A program made the position numbers and the translations under genes. The notes below the pieces were generated by a model. It was given only the letters and a program-made list of their open reading frames with translations. It made no database searches and was not told the origin of the DNA. A stretch of DNA of 64,000 nt from Williamsia sp. 1135 (lineage in GTDB: Bacteria; Actinomycetota; Actinomycetes; Mycobacteriales; Mycobacteriaceae), in contig NZ_MJEI01000087.1 in the NCBI RefSeq assembly GCF_002095395.1, positions 1 to 64,000 on the forward strand. The letters run 5' to 3'. Positions 18,553 to 30,589 of the stretch are shown one piece after another; position 1 is the first letter of the stretch, and each line of letters begins with the position of its first letter.

Positions 18553-19479
18553 TCAGAGCTGGCGTATCACCTTGTCGGCGATGAACTCGAGGTGCCCGAG
18601 GTCGGACATGTCGAGAACCTGCAGATAAATCCGCGACGCCCCGATCTCGCGGTAGCTGCCGATCTTGTCGACGATCTCGGCCGGCGACCCCGCCAAGCCG
18701 TCCTTGCGTAGCTCCGCCAGGTCACGCCCGATGTTCGTGGCGCGACGGGCGACCTCCGCGTCGTCGACACCGGCGCATACCGTCAGCGCGGCCGAGTAGA
18801 TCAGGTCCTCGGCAGCGCGCCCACGGACTTCGCAGGCCTGCCGCACCCGGTCGAAGGCCTGCTGGGCGTCTCCCGCCGAGATGAACGGGACGTTGAACTC
18901 GTCGGCGTACTGAGCGGCGAGGGCCGGGGTCCGCTTCTTGCCCTGCCCGCCGAGCACGATGGGCGGCATCGGTGTCTGCACCGGCTTCGGCAACGCCGGC
19001 GAGTCCTTCACGGTGTAGTACTCACCCGAGTACGAGAATTTCTCTCCCACAGGCGTTTTCCAGAGCCCGGTGATCACCGCGAGCGATTCCTCCAACTTGT
19101 CGAATCGCGCCCCCAGCGAAGGGAACGGGATCGCATAGGCCTCGTGCTCCGCGCTGAACCAACCTGCGCCGTATCCGAACTCGACCCGACCACCGGACAT
19201 CTCGTCCACCTGGGCGACCGCGATCGCGAGCGGTCCCGGGTACCGGAAGGTCGCCGAGGTGACAAGTGTGCCCAGTCGGATCGTGCTGGTTTCGCGGGCC
19301 AGACCCGCGAGCGTGGTCCAGGTGTCCGTCGGTCCCGGGCTTCCCTCGACATTCATGGCGAGGTAGTGATCCGACCGGAAGAAGGCCCCGAATCCCGCGG
19401 CCTCGGCCGTGCGGGCGACCGCCAGCTGGTCGGAGTAGGTGGCACCCTGCTGAGGTTCGACGAATATGCGAAGTTCCAT
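18553..19479 (-). CDS. LLM-class F420-dependent oxidoreductase
   Basis: A 308-aa luciferase-like monooxygenase-fold enzyme, probably using F420 (TIGR03560-like architecture). It begins MELRIFVEPQQGATY and contains AEAAGFGAFFRSDHYLAM, STIRLGTLVTSATFRYPGPL, MSGGRVEFGYGAGW and PPIVLGGQGKKRTP, the typical TIM-barrel motifs. The substrate cannot be told. ATG at 19479 is chosen because it matches the family N-terminus; an upstream extension would nearly reach the tRNA-Ala gene. Confidence 0.88.
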   Translation of the reverse strand: MELRIFVEPQQGATYSDQLAVARTAEAAGFGAFFRSDHYLAMNVEGSPGPTDTWTTLAGLARETSTIRLGTLVTSATFRYPGPLAIAVAQVDEMSGGRVEFGYGAGWFSAEHEAYAIPFPSLGARFDKLEESLAVITGLWKTPVGEKFSYSGEYYTVKDSPALPKPVQTPMPPIVLGGQGKKRTPALAAQYADEFNVPFISAGDAQQAFDRVRQACEVRGRAAEDLIYSAALTVCAGVDDAEVARRATNIGRDLAELRKDGLAGSPAEIVDKIGSYREIGASRIYLQVLDMSDLGHLEFIADKVIRQL

Positions 19480-19542
19480 GACACCACTCTGGCGCGGCCG
19501 GCTCGCGTTTGCCAAACGCGCCCTGGAACAAGAAAACACTTG

Positions 19543-19615
19543 TGGAGCCTAGGAGATTCGAACTCCTGACATCTGCCTTGCAAAGGCAGCGCTCTACCAA
19601 CTGAGCTAAGGCCCC
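19543..19615 (-). tRNA. alaT: tRNA-Ala (anticodon TGC)
   Basis: Minus-strand class I tRNA of 73 nt. The acceptor stem GGGGCCT pairs with AGGCTCC and includes the G3:U70 wobble pair that identifies alanine tRNAs. The anticodon stem encloses TGC, the T arm reads GAGTTCGAATC, discriminator A lies at 19543, and CCA is not encoded. It lies downstream of gyrA as in mycobacteria. Confidence 0.96.
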
Positions 19616-19625
19616 GTGCCAGTTC

Positions 19626-19736
19626 TCACTGGTCTTCGGGTAGGCCGTGCCACACCTCGATATTGCGTCGAGATTCTGTGAGCAGGCCTGCGACGATGAG
19701 TGCGAGTGCGGCTGCGGTGATCAGAACTGTCTTCAT
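19626..19736 (-). CDS. 36-aa single-helix membrane peptide (DLW-39-like position)
   Basis: A short gene between tRNA-Ile and tRNA-Ala. ATG at 19736 follows GGAGGGCGCG, a strong ribosome binding site. The product starts MKTVLITAAALALIVAGLLT, a single membrane helix, and continues ESRRNIEVWHGLPEDQ. Actinobacterial genomes carry tiny DLW-39-family proteins at this place between gyrA and tRNA-Ala; size, helix and location agree, although the DLW motif itself is not obvious. Function unknown. Confidence 0.7.
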   Translation of the reverse strand: MKTVLITAAALALIVAGLLTESRRNIEVWHGLPEDQ

Positions 19737-19785
19737 CGCGCCCTCCTTTCGGGGGGTTTTACCGCTCTCTGGCTCGTCGTCACGG

Positions 19786-19859
19786 TGGGCCTAGGAGGAC
19801 TTGAACCTCCGACCTCTTCGTTATCAGCGAAGCGCTCTAACCGCCTGAGCTATAGGCCC
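19786..19859 (-). tRNA. ileT: tRNA-Ile (anticodon GAT)
   Basis: Minus-strand class I tRNA of 74 nt. The acceptor stem GGGCCTA pairs with TAGGCCC, the anticodon arm CTTCG-CTGATAA-CGAAG presents GAT, the T arm reads GAGGTTCAAGTCC, and discriminator A is at 19786. CCA is not encoded. It lies 66 bp after the DUF3566 gene, matching the gyrB-gyrA-ileT-alaT order of mycobacteria. Confidence 0.96.
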
Positions 19860-19925
19860 GTGAACCGAAGTCAGAGATTACCCGACCGCATGCCCAGGCG
19901 ACAAAACGCCTGGTCAGATCGGGCT

Positions 19926-20957
19926 CTAGTCGCGGTCCGCAAGGGTGATCTCCATTCCGCCGACAAGGTCGGAAGACAGGTTGTAGATGAAGGATCCGAC
20001 AGTGGCGAGTGCGGTGAACAGCACCACGTTGACCGCGCCGATGAGGGCCGCGATCCCGAACACACCGCCGGCACCGATCTCGAACGACGACTCGGTGGTC
20101 GTGTCACTCGACACCAGGGTCCCGAACGAGTTGTTCAGCTGATCCCAAACACCCATTCCGTCGAGGATGAGATACAGCACACCGACAGCGATCATCCAGA
20201 TGAAGAACGAGGCCACCGACAGCACGGCGGAGACCTTGAAGGCCGACCACGGGTCGATGCGGCGCAACTGCACCGACGCCCGGAGCGCTCCCATTGCACC
20301 TGGAGACGGCACGGCCTCGATCGACCGTGACGGGCCGGTCGCGGCCACCTCCGGGTGATGGATGGCGTCGAGGTCCGGCAGCTCTTCCTGGGGCAGATCC
20401 CGGCGATCGATGTTGCGCGTGGGTCCGTCGATCGGCTTCGGGGCGGCGGTGCCGGTGATCACCGGACGCTTACCCGTCGACACGTTCCCCGGCCCCTGAC
20501 CACGACCCGGCGGCGGACCCGAAGGACCCCGGCCGGGGCCCGGCGCACCGGGCTGCTGCCCGCTACCGGACCCGGGGGGCGGCTGGCTACCCGCAGGCAG
20601 GGGTGGCTTACCCGGGCCGCCCTGCGGTCCCTGGGCGCCAGCGTTGCCGGGTCCCTGATTGCCCGGACCCTGATTGCCCGGACCCGCTGCCCGCTGCCAG
20701 GGCGGCACCCCGCCCGGACCCTGTCCGTTGCCGGCAGGGCGGGTGGGACCGGCCTGGGCCGCGGGAGGCGCCTGCGGACCGACCGCCGGAGTCGCCTTCG
20801 TCGCGGGGGTGTCACCGGAACGCGCGGCAGACTCCTGCACGGAGACCGCGGCCCGAGATCCGTTACCGGATTCCTGGTCGCCACTCCCCGGCTGCCCCTT
20901 GGGCGCCTGACCCGCCGGGGTCTGAGTCGGCTTGTTCGGCTCGTTGGGTGTGCTCAT
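19926..20957 (-). CDS. DUF3566 membrane protein with long Pro/Gly-rich N-terminus
   Basis: A 343-aa protein. Residues 1 to about 230 are disordered, rich in Pro, Gly, Gln and Ala. The C-terminal DUF3566 domain (about 235-340) starts RRIDPWSAFKVSAVLSVASF, with two membrane helices and the end IYNLSSDLVGGMEITLADRD. Corresponds by place and domain to Rv0007, directly downstream of gyrA in mycobacteria. Function unknown; homologues have been linked to membrane-associated DNA or wall processes only by location. Confidence 0.85.
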   Translation of the reverse strand: MSTPNEPNKPTQTPAGQAPKGQPGSGDQESGNGSRAAVSVQESAARSGDTPATKATPAVGPQAPPAAQAGPTRPAGNGQGPGGVPPWQRAAGPGNQGPGNQGPGNAGAQGPQGGPGKPPLPAGSQPPPGSGSGQQPGAPGPGRGPSGPPPGRGQGPGNVSTGKRPVITGTAAPKPIDGPTRNIDRRDLPQEELPDLDAIHHPEVAATGPSRSIEAVPSPGAMGALRASVQLRRIDPWSAFKVSAVLSVASFFIWMIAVGVLYLILDGMGVWDQLNNSFGTLVSSDTTTESSFEIGAGGVFGIAALIGAVNVVLFTALATVGSFIYNLSSDLVGGMEITLADRD

Positions 20958-21017
20958 GCGTTCCTTTGCCTCGCCTCCGGTGAGGAGGAGCGTTGATCGG
21001 GCTCCGCTTGCTTACTG

Positions 21018-23525
21018 CTACTTCTTGCCGGCAGGCCCGTTGTCCGTCTCGACCAGTTCATCCGGTTCGTCGGCGTTACGGGCGATAGCCAAGAGCGTAG
21101 TTCCTTCGCCCAGGTTCATCAGGCGGACGCCCTTGGTTTGGCGACCTGCCTTGCGGACCTGCTTCGCGGCGGTACGGATCACACCACCTCCGGAGGTGAT
21201 CGCGTACAGCTCGCTGTCGTCGTCGACGATCAGGGCTCCGACCAGTGCTCCGCGGCGCTTGTCGTACTGGATTGTCAGCACGCCCTTGCCGCCGCGACCC
21301 TGAACCGGGTAGTCGGTCATCGCAGTGCGTTTGGCATAACCACCCGATGTCGCGACCAGCAGGTACGTGTCATCACGCACGACATTCAACGACAACAACT
21401 GGTCCTCGTCGTTGAATCGCATGCCTTGGACACCCGACGTCTGCCTGCCCATCGGACGGAGCGCGTCATCGGTAGCGGAGAACCGGATCGACTGGCCCTT
21501 GGTCGAGACCAGCAGTAGGTCGTCCTCGGCGCTGCACAGCTGAGCACCGACCAGTTCGTCTTCTCCGCGCAGGTTGATCGCGAAGATGCCGCCGGACCGG
21601 TTGGAGTCGAAGTCGACCAGACGCGACTTCTTCACCAGGCCGCCGAGGGTGGCGAGCACCAGATAGGGCGCATCCTCGTAGCTCTTGATCTGGATGACCT
21701 GCGCGATCCGCTCCTCCGGCTGGAAGGCCAGGAGGTTGGCGACGTGCTGGCCGCGGGCGGTGCGGTTCGCCTCGGGCAGTTCGTACGCCTTCGCGCGGTA
21801 CACACGACCCTTGGTGGTGAAGAACAGGATCCAATCGTGGGTGGAGCACACGAAGAAGTGCCGAACGATGTCGTCCTGTTTGAGCCCCGCTCCCTGCACG
21901 CCCTTACCGCCACGTTTCTGGCTGCGGTAAAGGTCGGTCTTGGTGCGCTTGGCGTACCCGGTCTCGGTGATCGTGACCACCACGTCCTCGCGGGCGATCA
22001 GATCCTCGTCGGAGACATCACCGTCGGCGGCGATGATCTTGGTACGACGCTCGTCGGCGAACTTCTCGACGATCTCGGCCAGCTCGTCACGCACGATGGC
22101 GCGCTGACGCTCCGGCTTGGCGAGAATGTCCTTGTAGTCCGCGATCTCGATCTCGATCTCGGCCAACTCGTCGACGATCTTCTGCCGCTCGAGGGCCGCG
22201 AGTCGACGCAACTGCATCGCCAAGATGGCGTCGGCCTGGATCTCGTCGACGTCGAGCAGGTCGATCAACCCGGTGCGGGCCAGGTCCACGGTCTGGGACC
22301 GACGGATCAACGCGATGACTTCATCAAGGGCATCAAGGGCTTTGACGAGACCGCGCAGGATGTGTGCGCGCTCTTCGGCCTTACGCAGCCGGTAACGGGT
22401 CCGCCGGATGATGACGTCGATCTGGTGCTCCACGTACAGCCGGATCATCTTGTCCAGCCGCAACGTTCGGGGCACGCCGTCGACGATCGAGAGCATGTTC
22501 ACACCGAAACTGGTCTGCAACTGGCTGTGCTTGTAGAGATTGTTCAGCACCACCTTCGCCACCGCGTCCCGGCGCAGGGTGACCACGATCTGCATGCCGA
22601 CGCGGTCCGAGGACTCGTCGTCGATCCTGCTGATGCCCTTGAGCTTTCCCTCGTTCACCTGCTCGGCGATCGACTGGATCATGTTGTCCGGGTTCACCTG
22701 ATACGGCAATTCGGTGATCACGAGGGTCGTCGCACCCTTGTTCTCCTCGATCCGCACCACGCCGCGCATACGGATACTGCCTCGCCCGGTGGTGTACGCG
22801 TCGCGGATGCCCTGGCCGCCGACAATCAGTCCGTACGTGGGGAAGTCGGGTCCTTTGACGCGCTCCATGCAGGCGGCGAGCGTTGTCTCTTCGTCGGCCT
22901 CGTAGTTGTCGAGCGCCCAGAAGACGGCGTCGGCGACCTCACCGAGGTTGTGCGGTGGGATGTTGGTGGCCATGCCGACCGCGATGCCGCTCGAGCCGTT
23001 GATCAGCAGGTTGGGCACTCGCGAGGGCAGGACCGTCGGTTCCTGCGTCTTGCCGTCGTAGTTCGGCGTGAAATCGACTGTCTCCTCACCGATGTCGCGC
23101 AGCATCTCCATCGCCAGCGGAGTCAGACGGGCTTCCGTGTACCTCATGGCGGCGGCGCCGTCGTTACCGCGTGAACCGAAGTTTCCCTGGCCGTCGACCA
23201 TCGGGTACCGCATCGACCACGGCTGCGCGAGGCGGACCAACGCGTCGTAGATCGCGGTGTCGCCGTGCGGATGGTAGTTACCCATGGTCTCCGCAACGGG
23301 TTTCGCGGATTTCACGTAGCTGCGGTCGGGCCGGAAACCGGCATCGTTCATGGCATACAGCAGGCGGCGGTGTACCGGTTTGAGGCCGTCGCGGACCTCG
23401 GGCAGGGCACGTCCGACGATCACGCTCATGGCGTAATCGATGTAGCTGCGCTGCATCTCCTGCTGGATGTCTACGGGTTCGACGCGGTCGCCGGGGCCAC
23501 CGTCCGGTGGCAAGGTGTCGGTCAT
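21018..23525 (-). CDS. gyrA: DNA gyrase subunit A
   Basis: Breakage-reunion subunit of gyrase, which introduces negative supercoils. The 835-aa protein shows the catalytic Tyr129 in [10 protein letters not shown], the quinolone-resistance region [12 protein letters not shown] (Thr90, Ala91, Asp94), and the GyrA box QKRGGKG before the C-terminal DNA-wrapping beta-pinwheel. Thr90 occupies the position equivalent to Ser83 of E. coli; M. tuberculosis has Ala90. It follows gyrB by 42 bp and is transcribed away from oriC. Confidence 0.98.
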   Translation of the reverse strand: MTDTLPPDGGPGDRVEPVDIQQEMQRSYIDYAMSVIVGRALPEVRDGLKPVHRRLLYAMNDAGFRPDRSYVKSAKPVAETMGNYHPHGDTAIYDALVRLAQPWSMRYPMVDGQGNFGSRGNDGAAAMRYTEARLTPLAMEMLRDIGEETVDFTPNYDGKTQEPTVLPSRVPNLLINGSSGIAVGMATNIPPHNLGEVADAVFWALDNYEADEETTLAACMERVKGPDFPTYGLIVGGQGIRDAYTTGRGSIRMRGVVRIEENKGATTLVITELPYQVNPDNMIQSIAEQVNEGKLKGISRIDDESSDRVGMQIVVTLRRDAVAKVVLNNLYKHSQLQTSFGVNMLSIVDGVPRTLRLDKMIRLYVEHQIDVIIRRTRYRLRKAEERAHILRGLVKALDALDEVIALIRRSQTVDLARTGLIDLLDVDEIQADAILAMQLRRLAALERQKIVDELAEIEIEIADYKDILAKPERQRAIVRDELAEIVEKFADERRTKIIAADGDVSDEDLIAREDVVVTITETGYAKRTKTDLYRSQKRGGKGVQGAGLKQDDIVRHFFVCSTHDWILFFTTKGRVYRAKAYELPEANRTARGQHVANLLAFQPEERIAQVIQIKSYEDAPYLVLATLGGLVKKSRLVDFDSNRSGGIFAINLRGEDELVGAQLCSAEDDLLLVSTKGQSIRFSATDDALRPMGRQTSGVQGMRFNDEDQLLSLNVVRDDTYLLVATSGGYAKRTAMTDYPVQGRGGKGVLTIQYDKRRGALVGALIVDDDSELYAITSGGGVIRTAAKQVRKAGRQTKGVRLMNLGEGTTLLAIARNADEPDELVETDNGPAGKK

Positions 23526-23567
23526 GAGTTCACTTTCGTCGTATCAGGTTCGGCAGGTGAGGATGCG

Positions 23568-26032
<2,465 letters not shown>

Positions 26033-26578
26033 TCAGCCGTACGTGTCGCGCGGTCCGCGACCCTTCACATGACGTTCACCTTTGCGCCACGAGGGGCTCT
26101 GCGGGCCGGTTATCCGGAGACTGGTCACCACGTTGTTGCCGGCCGCTGCAGCGATCTTCGCCAGGATCTGCGACTGGATCAGTCGCAGTTGGGTCGCCCA
26201 GGCAGTTGATTCGGCGGTGACGTGTAACACCTTGTCGCGCAACATCTTGGGCTGGGCGTGCGCAGCTATCTCAGCCCCGACGATGCGGTCCCAGGCACCC
26301 ATCACGGTCCCCTCGGAGATCTTCGAGTTCCAGCCCCGGCGACCTGCGAGGTTGCCCGCGACCCTTCCCATCGGCTGCGGATCATGGACGTCGGGGCCGG
26401 CGCCGGTCCAGCCCCGTCGCGCGGCGGGCCGCGGTGTGGATGTCCTCTTGCTGGGGGACGCACGCCCCTGGCCCACCGATTTTCCTGCGGCGCGAGCGGC
26501 CGCGCGGGCGTCTTCGAGCGCCTTGCGGGCCATGTCGTATCCGCTGCCCTGTTCGGTGGACTCGGGCTCTTCGGCCAT
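26033..26578 (-). CDS. dciA: DciA-type replicative helicase loader (DUF721)
   Basis: A 181-aa DUF721 protein. The N-terminal half is basic and disordered (ARAAARAAGK, PSKRTSTPRPAARRGW). The C-terminal DciA domain (about residues 85-165) includes VMGAWDRIVGAEIAAHAQPK and LRDKVLHVTAESTAWATQLR. DciA helps load DnaB-type helicase in bacteria lacking DnaC; the mycobacterial counterpart is Rv0004. ATG at 26578 lies two bases after the recF stop, so the genes are coupled. A TTG two codons earlier is less likely. Confidence 0.9.
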   Translation of the reverse strand: MAEEPESTEQGSGYDMARKALEDARAAARAAGKSVGQGRASPSKRTSTPRPAARRGWTGAGPDVHDPQPMGRVAGNLAGRRGWNSKISEGTVMGAWDRIVGAEIAAHAQPKMLRDKVLHVTAESTAWATQLRLIQSQILAKIAAAAGNNVVTSLRITGPQSPSWRKGERHVKGRGPRDTYG

Positions 26579-26580
26579 GA

Positions 26581-27744
26581 TCAACTCACCAGTTCCGAGG
26601 TCCGGACGCCATCTGCCTCGACGATGTTCACCGAGACCGTCCTGCCACCGATCGAGGCGGGTATGTCATCGGCGACGGCCGCGGTGATGAGGACCTGTTC
26701 GGCGGTTCCGGCGACATCGGCCAGTTTCTCACGGCGACGGGCATCGAGTTCGGCGAAGACGTCGTCGAGCAGGAGTACCGGTTCCGCCCCGTCCGAACGC
26801 ACCAGTTCCACCGAACCGAGTCGCAGCGCCAGTGCCAGTGACCACGACTCCCCGTGGCTGGCGAATCCCTTGGCCGTCTCCGTCCCGAGCAACAGTTCGA
26901 TGTCGTCTCGGTGGGGTCCGACCAGACACACTCCCCGGTCGATCTCCTTCTGACGCAGGGTCCCGAGATCGTTGAGCATCGCCGCCTCGATGTATTCCAC
27001 GTCCGCCGCCTCCCCCGGCGGTGGCCCGATGTCCACGGAGATCGACGGCCGATACCGCATACCGGCCGGCCGCGACTGTGGTGCGATGGTTGAATACGAC
27101 TGTTGCACATGGGGTTCCAGCTCACGAACCAGATCTATCCGCGCCGCGGTCACCTGCGCTCCGAAGTCGGCGAGCTGAGCATCCCACACGTCCAAGGTGC
27201 TGATCACCGACTCTCCGTCACCACGCCGCAGTGCCGACGACGCAGTCTTGAGCAGGGCGGCACGCTGACGGAGCACCCGATCGTAATCCGCCTTCGCAGC
27301 CGCCCACCGCGGTCCCCGCATCGCGATGAGTTCGTCGACGAACCGACGCCGCTCGCCCGGGTCACCCCGGACGAGCGCGAGATCCTCCGGTGCGAACATG
27401 ACAGTCCGCAGGATCCCGAGGATGTCGCGGGGGCGCCGGCACGGGGCGCCGTTGATCGCAGCCTTGTTCGCCCGCGCTCCACCGATCAGCAGGTCGACGG
27501 TCAGCTCACGCCCGTCGTTCTCGACGGTGGCCGACACTTTCGCCTGGTCGGCACCGGTTCTGATGAGCGGCGCATCGGTGCTCACCCGATGTGATCTCAG
27601 GCCGGCGAGATAGTAGAGCGCCTCAAGCAGATTCGTCTTGCCGAAACCGTTGCTTCCCACGAAAAGCGTTGTGCCGGTATCTAGTTCGACGGAAACATCT
27701 TCCCACGAGCGGAAGTTGCGCAGGCCCAGGTTGCGGACGAACAC
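26581..27744 (-). CDS. recF: DNA replication and repair protein RecF
   Basis: ABC-type ATPase of the RecFOR gap-repair pathway that helps load RecA at single-strand gaps. The 387-aa protein has Walker A GSNGFGKT (about residues 30-37), the signature region and Walker B PVLLLDDVFAELD. It starts MFVRNLGLRNFRSW from GTG at 27744. It lies in the conserved dnaN-gnd-recF-dciA-gyrB order, 23 bp after gnd. Confidence 0.96.
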   Translation of the reverse strand: MFVRNLGLRNFRSWEDVSVELDTGTTLFVGSNGFGKTNLLEALYYLAGLRSHRVSTDAPLIRTGADQAKVSATVENDGRELTVDLLIGGARANKAAINGAPCRRPRDILGILRTVMFAPEDLALVRGDPGERRRFVDELIAMRGPRWAAAKADYDRVLRQRAALLKTASSALRRGDGESVISTLDVWDAQLADFGAQVTAARIDLVRELEPHVQQSYSTIAPQSRPAGMRYRPSISVDIGPPPGEAADVEYIEAAMLNDLGTLRQKEIDRGVCLVGPHRDDIELLLGTETAKGFASHGESWSLALALRLGSVELVRSDGAEPVLLLDDVFAELDARRREKLADVAGTAEQVLITAAVADDIPASIGGRTVSVNIVEADGVRTSELVS

Positions 27745-27767
27745 CTCGTCAGATCAACTCCCGCAAG

Positions 27768-28667
27768 TCACTCGGACGACGCGGACTTGGGAACCACCGA
27801 ATGACCGCCGAACTGGTTGCGCAAGGCCGAGACCGCCTTGAGTGCGGGTGAGCCGCCCTCTTGCCGGGATGCAAAACGTGCGAACAGCGCTGCGGAAATG
27901 ACGTTGGCAGGCACCGAATGGCGGATGGCTTCTTCGACCGTCCAGCGTCCTTCACCGGAATCGGTTGTGTAGTCGGAGATCTCGGCCAGACCGGGATCCT
28001 CCTGCAACGCCTTGACCAGGAGTTCGAGCAGCCACGACCGCACGACGGTGCCGTTGGTCCAGGCCCGCAGGGTGCCGGTGACATCTTCGATGAGCGGTTC
28101 GGCGTCGAGGATCTCGTATCCCTCGCCATAGGCATGCATCAGTCCGTACTCGATGCCGTTGTGCACCATTTTGGCGTAGTGACCTGCACCGACCTGCCCG
28201 GCATGGACGAATCCGTCGGCACGCTCGCCCGGCGGGCGTAGCGCGTCGAAGATCGGCATCGCGCGGGCGACATCGTCCTTGGCTCCGCCACACATCAGGC
28301 CGTAACCGTTCTCCAGACCCCAGACGCCGCCGGATACACCACAGTCGATGTAGCTGATTCCTTTGGCGCTCAACAGTTCTGCGTTGATGGCGTCGTCGGT
28401 GTACTTCGAGTTGCCGCCGTCGATCACGAGATCACCGGGTGACAGGGTCTCCGAGAGGGTGCGCACGGTGGACCTGGTCGGTTCCCCGGAGGGGACCATG
28501 ACCCAGACGATCCGCGGCGCGTCGAGCGCCTCAGTGAGTGCGGCGAGGGAGCCGACGTCGGTGACCTCAGGCCGTGGGTCGTACCCGACGACCTCGATGC
28601 CTGCATCCTTGATGCGGGTGCGCATGAAGCCACCCATTTTGCCGAGTCCCACCAAACCCATTTGCAT
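27768..28667 (-). CDS. gnd: 6-phosphogluconate dehydrogenase, decarboxylating (GndA-type)
   Basis: Oxidises 6-phosphogluconate to ribulose 5-phosphate and CO2 in the pentose phosphate pathway. The 299-aa protein is the short YqeC/GndA type. It has the dinucleotide-binding MGLVGLGKMGGFM, VIDGGNSKYTDDA, GVSGGVWGLENGYGLMCGG and KMVHNGIEYGLMHAYGEGY with the catalytic Lys and Glu region. ATG at 28667 has GGAG about 9 bases upstream. Its insertion between dnaN and recF is common in this group. Confidence 0.95.
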   Translation of the reverse strand: MQMGLVGLGKMGGFMRTRIKDAGIEVVGYDPRPEVTDVGSLAALTEALDAPRIVWVMVPSGEPTRSTVRTLSETLSPGDLVIDGGNSKYTDDAINAELLSAKGISYIDCGVSGGVWGLENGYGLMCGGAKDDVARAMPIFDALRPPGERADGFVHAGQVGAGHYAKMVHNGIEYGLMHAYGEGYEILDAEPLIEDVTGTLRAWTNGTVVRSWLLELLVKALQEDPGLAEISDYTTDSGEGRWTVEEAIRHSVPANVISAALFARFASRQEGGSPALKAVSALRNQFGGHSVVPKSASSE

Positions 28668-28757
28668 GGTCGATCACTCCTTCGCCGATGACGTCTCGCT
28701 GCGGTCCGGATTCCGCTGCAACCATTGTTGTCCAGCGGCGCCGGTGCCGCTCATCTT

Positions 28758-29927
28758 TCAGCCCGGCAAGCGGACCGGCATCAGCAGATACGTGTACTCG
28801 CTGTTGGGTGCTGCATAGGCGCCGTTGTCGTCAGGTGTGGGCTCGGAGTCGGAACCAGGACGCAGTACCGCGGGACGTGACGGGGTCGTGAATCCGAAAT
28901 CGACCGTCCCGGCATGCAGCGAACCGAGACCGTCGAGCAGGTATCCCGGGTTGAAGGCGATGGTCAGCGGGTCGCCGTAGAACTTCACGTCGACCTGCTC
29001 TTCAGCGCGACCTGCGTCGTCGCCGCCCGCGGTCAGCAGCACGGTGTCCTCACCGAACTCGAGTCGCACCTGTGCACCGCGCTCGGCGACCAGGGCAACG
29101 CGCTTGATCGCCTCGGTCAGCGGACCGATCTCGATGTTGGCGACCGAGGTGTGACTCGGCGGCAGCAGTTGCCGGAACTTCGGGAACTCGGCATCGAGCA
29201 GACGGGTGGTCGTGCGCCGCCCGGATCCGAGGATGCCCAGCAGACCGTCCGCGCCGATGCTCCCTCCGGAGCCGAATGCCAGTCCGACGGCCGAGGTGCC
29301 GTCGGATCCGGCGGTTCTGGCGGCTTCGGCCAACGTCTTGGCGGGCACCAGCACCGCGGAGGTGGTGTCGGCGACCTCTGGAGTCCAGGTGAGCTCGCGA
29401 ACCGCGAGGCGAAACCGGTCCGTTGCGGCGAGCACGACGGTGTTGTTGTCGATTTCGAGGCGGATGCCCGTCAGCATGGGCAGGGTGTCGTCTTTGCCTG
29501 CTGCGATGGCGACCTGCGTGATCGCTTCAGCGAAGACGTCCGACGGGATGGATCCGGTGTTCTCCGGGACGTCGGGCAGCTGGGGGTAATCCTCCACCGG
29601 CATCGTCGGCAGCGAGAACTTGGCACTGCCACAGACGATCGCGACGCGTGTTCCGTCGAGTTGCACGTCCACGGGTTTGGCCGGGAGGGCCCGGGTGATG
29701 TCGGCAAGCAGCTTGCCGGACACCAGCACCTGGCCTTCGTCGGCCACCTCGGCCGAGACGTTGACCTGTGCCGAGACCTCGAAGTCGAACCCCGACACCG
29801 AGAGACCGGTGTCGGTGACCGTCAGCAGCACACCGCCAAGGACCGGTACCGGAGGCCGGCTCGGCAGGCTACGTGCAACCCACGCGACCGAATCTGCGAA
29901 CTCGTCGCGAGTCACCCGAAACTTCAT
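28758..29927 (-). CDS. dnaN: DNA polymerase III beta sliding clamp
   Basis: Ring clamp that tethers the replicative polymerase. The 389-aa protein has three repeated clamp domains; it starts [20 protein letters not shown] and ends with the family's [15 protein letters not shown] at 29927 is chosen because it aligns with clamp N-termini; an in-frame extension to 30035 would enter the origin region. The gene is transcribed from the oriC side in the same direction as dnaA. Confidence 0.97.
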   Translation of the reverse strand: MKFRVTRDEFADSVAWVARSLPSRPPVPVLGGVLLTVTDTGLSVSGFDFEVSAQVNVSAEVADEGQVLVSGKLLADITRALPAKPVDVQLDGTRVAIVCGSAKFSLPTMPVEDYPQLPDVPENTGSIPSDVFAEAITQVAIAAGKDDTLPMLTGIRLEIDNNTVVLAATDRFRLAVRELTWTPEVADTTSAVLVPAKTLAEAARTAGSDGTSAVGLAFGSGGSIGADGLLGILGSGRRTTTRLLDAEFPKFRQLLPPSHTSVANIEIGPLTEAIKRVALVAERGAQVRLEFGEDTVLLTAGGDDAGRAEEQVDVKFYGDPLTIAFNPGYLLDGLGSLHAGTVDFGFTTPSRPAVLRPGSDSEPTPDDNGAYAAPNSEYTYLLMPVRLPG

Positions 29928-30589
29928 CGTGTTCAGCTTGCCCTTCTGGTTGTTCGAGCTGAGCCTGCTCCGGTGCGAAGACAGCCTTCGACCGTGCGGC
30001 GTGCGCCAGGGTCTCCACTCTAAGGCGGATGACAAGTATTCGGTGCCGATGGGGTCGGCTCGGCTTCTTGAGATTCTGCCCAGGCCGATGCCTGTGGAGA
30101 CGACTTGTGCACACCCTTGCTTTTAAAGAGCTTTGTTGAGAGATAAATTCTTCGTAGTAATAGGTCCTGTGAATTTGTGGATGACAGGCAGATTCGGCTG
30201 GTATCGGCACCGGAGGCCTGGGGGCGAAATGTCAGTCGCGCGTGAACCAACGTGACGTGCATGTGAACGGGACGCCTCGGTTCGGGAAAGGTGCACTGTC
30301 TATCCACAGATTTCGGTAGTTATCCACCGGCTTGTACACAGGCAGATCTGCTCGTGGCAGAGGTTGTGATTCTGGCGGAAACGTATCCAAAGTCTCATCG
30401 TTGGGTTGAGAGTGTGGCGCCGCCGGCGGGCCATGGGACGCGTCGAACGTGCCGTTTGGGACGCCGACTCGGCGCGCGCAACGGCACGATGAAGGCGCGC
30501 AACGGCACGCTCGATGCATGGAAGGGCACGCTCGACGCATGAAAGGGCACGATCAACGTGCGTGAGAGCCCGGTGAAAGGGCGGCAGAG
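29928..30589. other. oriC: oriC: dnaA-dnaN intergenic region
   Basis: A 662-bp non-coding region between dnaA and dnaN, the usual place of the actinobacterial origin. DnaA-box-like 9-mers include TTGTGCACA at 30105-30113, TGTGGATGA at 30176-30184, CTATCCACA at 30300-30308, TTATCCACC at 30320-30328 and TTGTACACA at 30332-30340. An AT-rich patch at about 30117-30170 is the likely unwinding element. The dnaA-proximal part carries a 21-bp tandem repeat. Strand bias of genes switches here, supporting bidirectional replication. Confidence 0.88.
30480..30584. repeat. imperfect 21-bp tandem repeat, five units
   Basis: Five consecutive 21-bp units start at 30480, 30501, 30522, 30543 and 30564. The conserved core is AACGGCACG or AAGGGCACG followed by a variable TCGANGCATG-like part; the fifth unit is the most degraded. 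On the minus strand one frame reads as seven-residue repeats (DRALSCV, ERALPCI, ERAVARL), but this frame runs into dnaA and is not thought to be coding. The array ends 5 bp before the dnaA stop codon. Confidence 0.85.

Noticed and set aside
21744-23174. 476-aa open frame on the + strand
   Set aside because: Antisense to gyrA with no start signal or homology.
28914-30023. 369-aa + strand frame over dnaN
   Set aside because: Antisense shadow of dnaN without recognisable domain or start signal.
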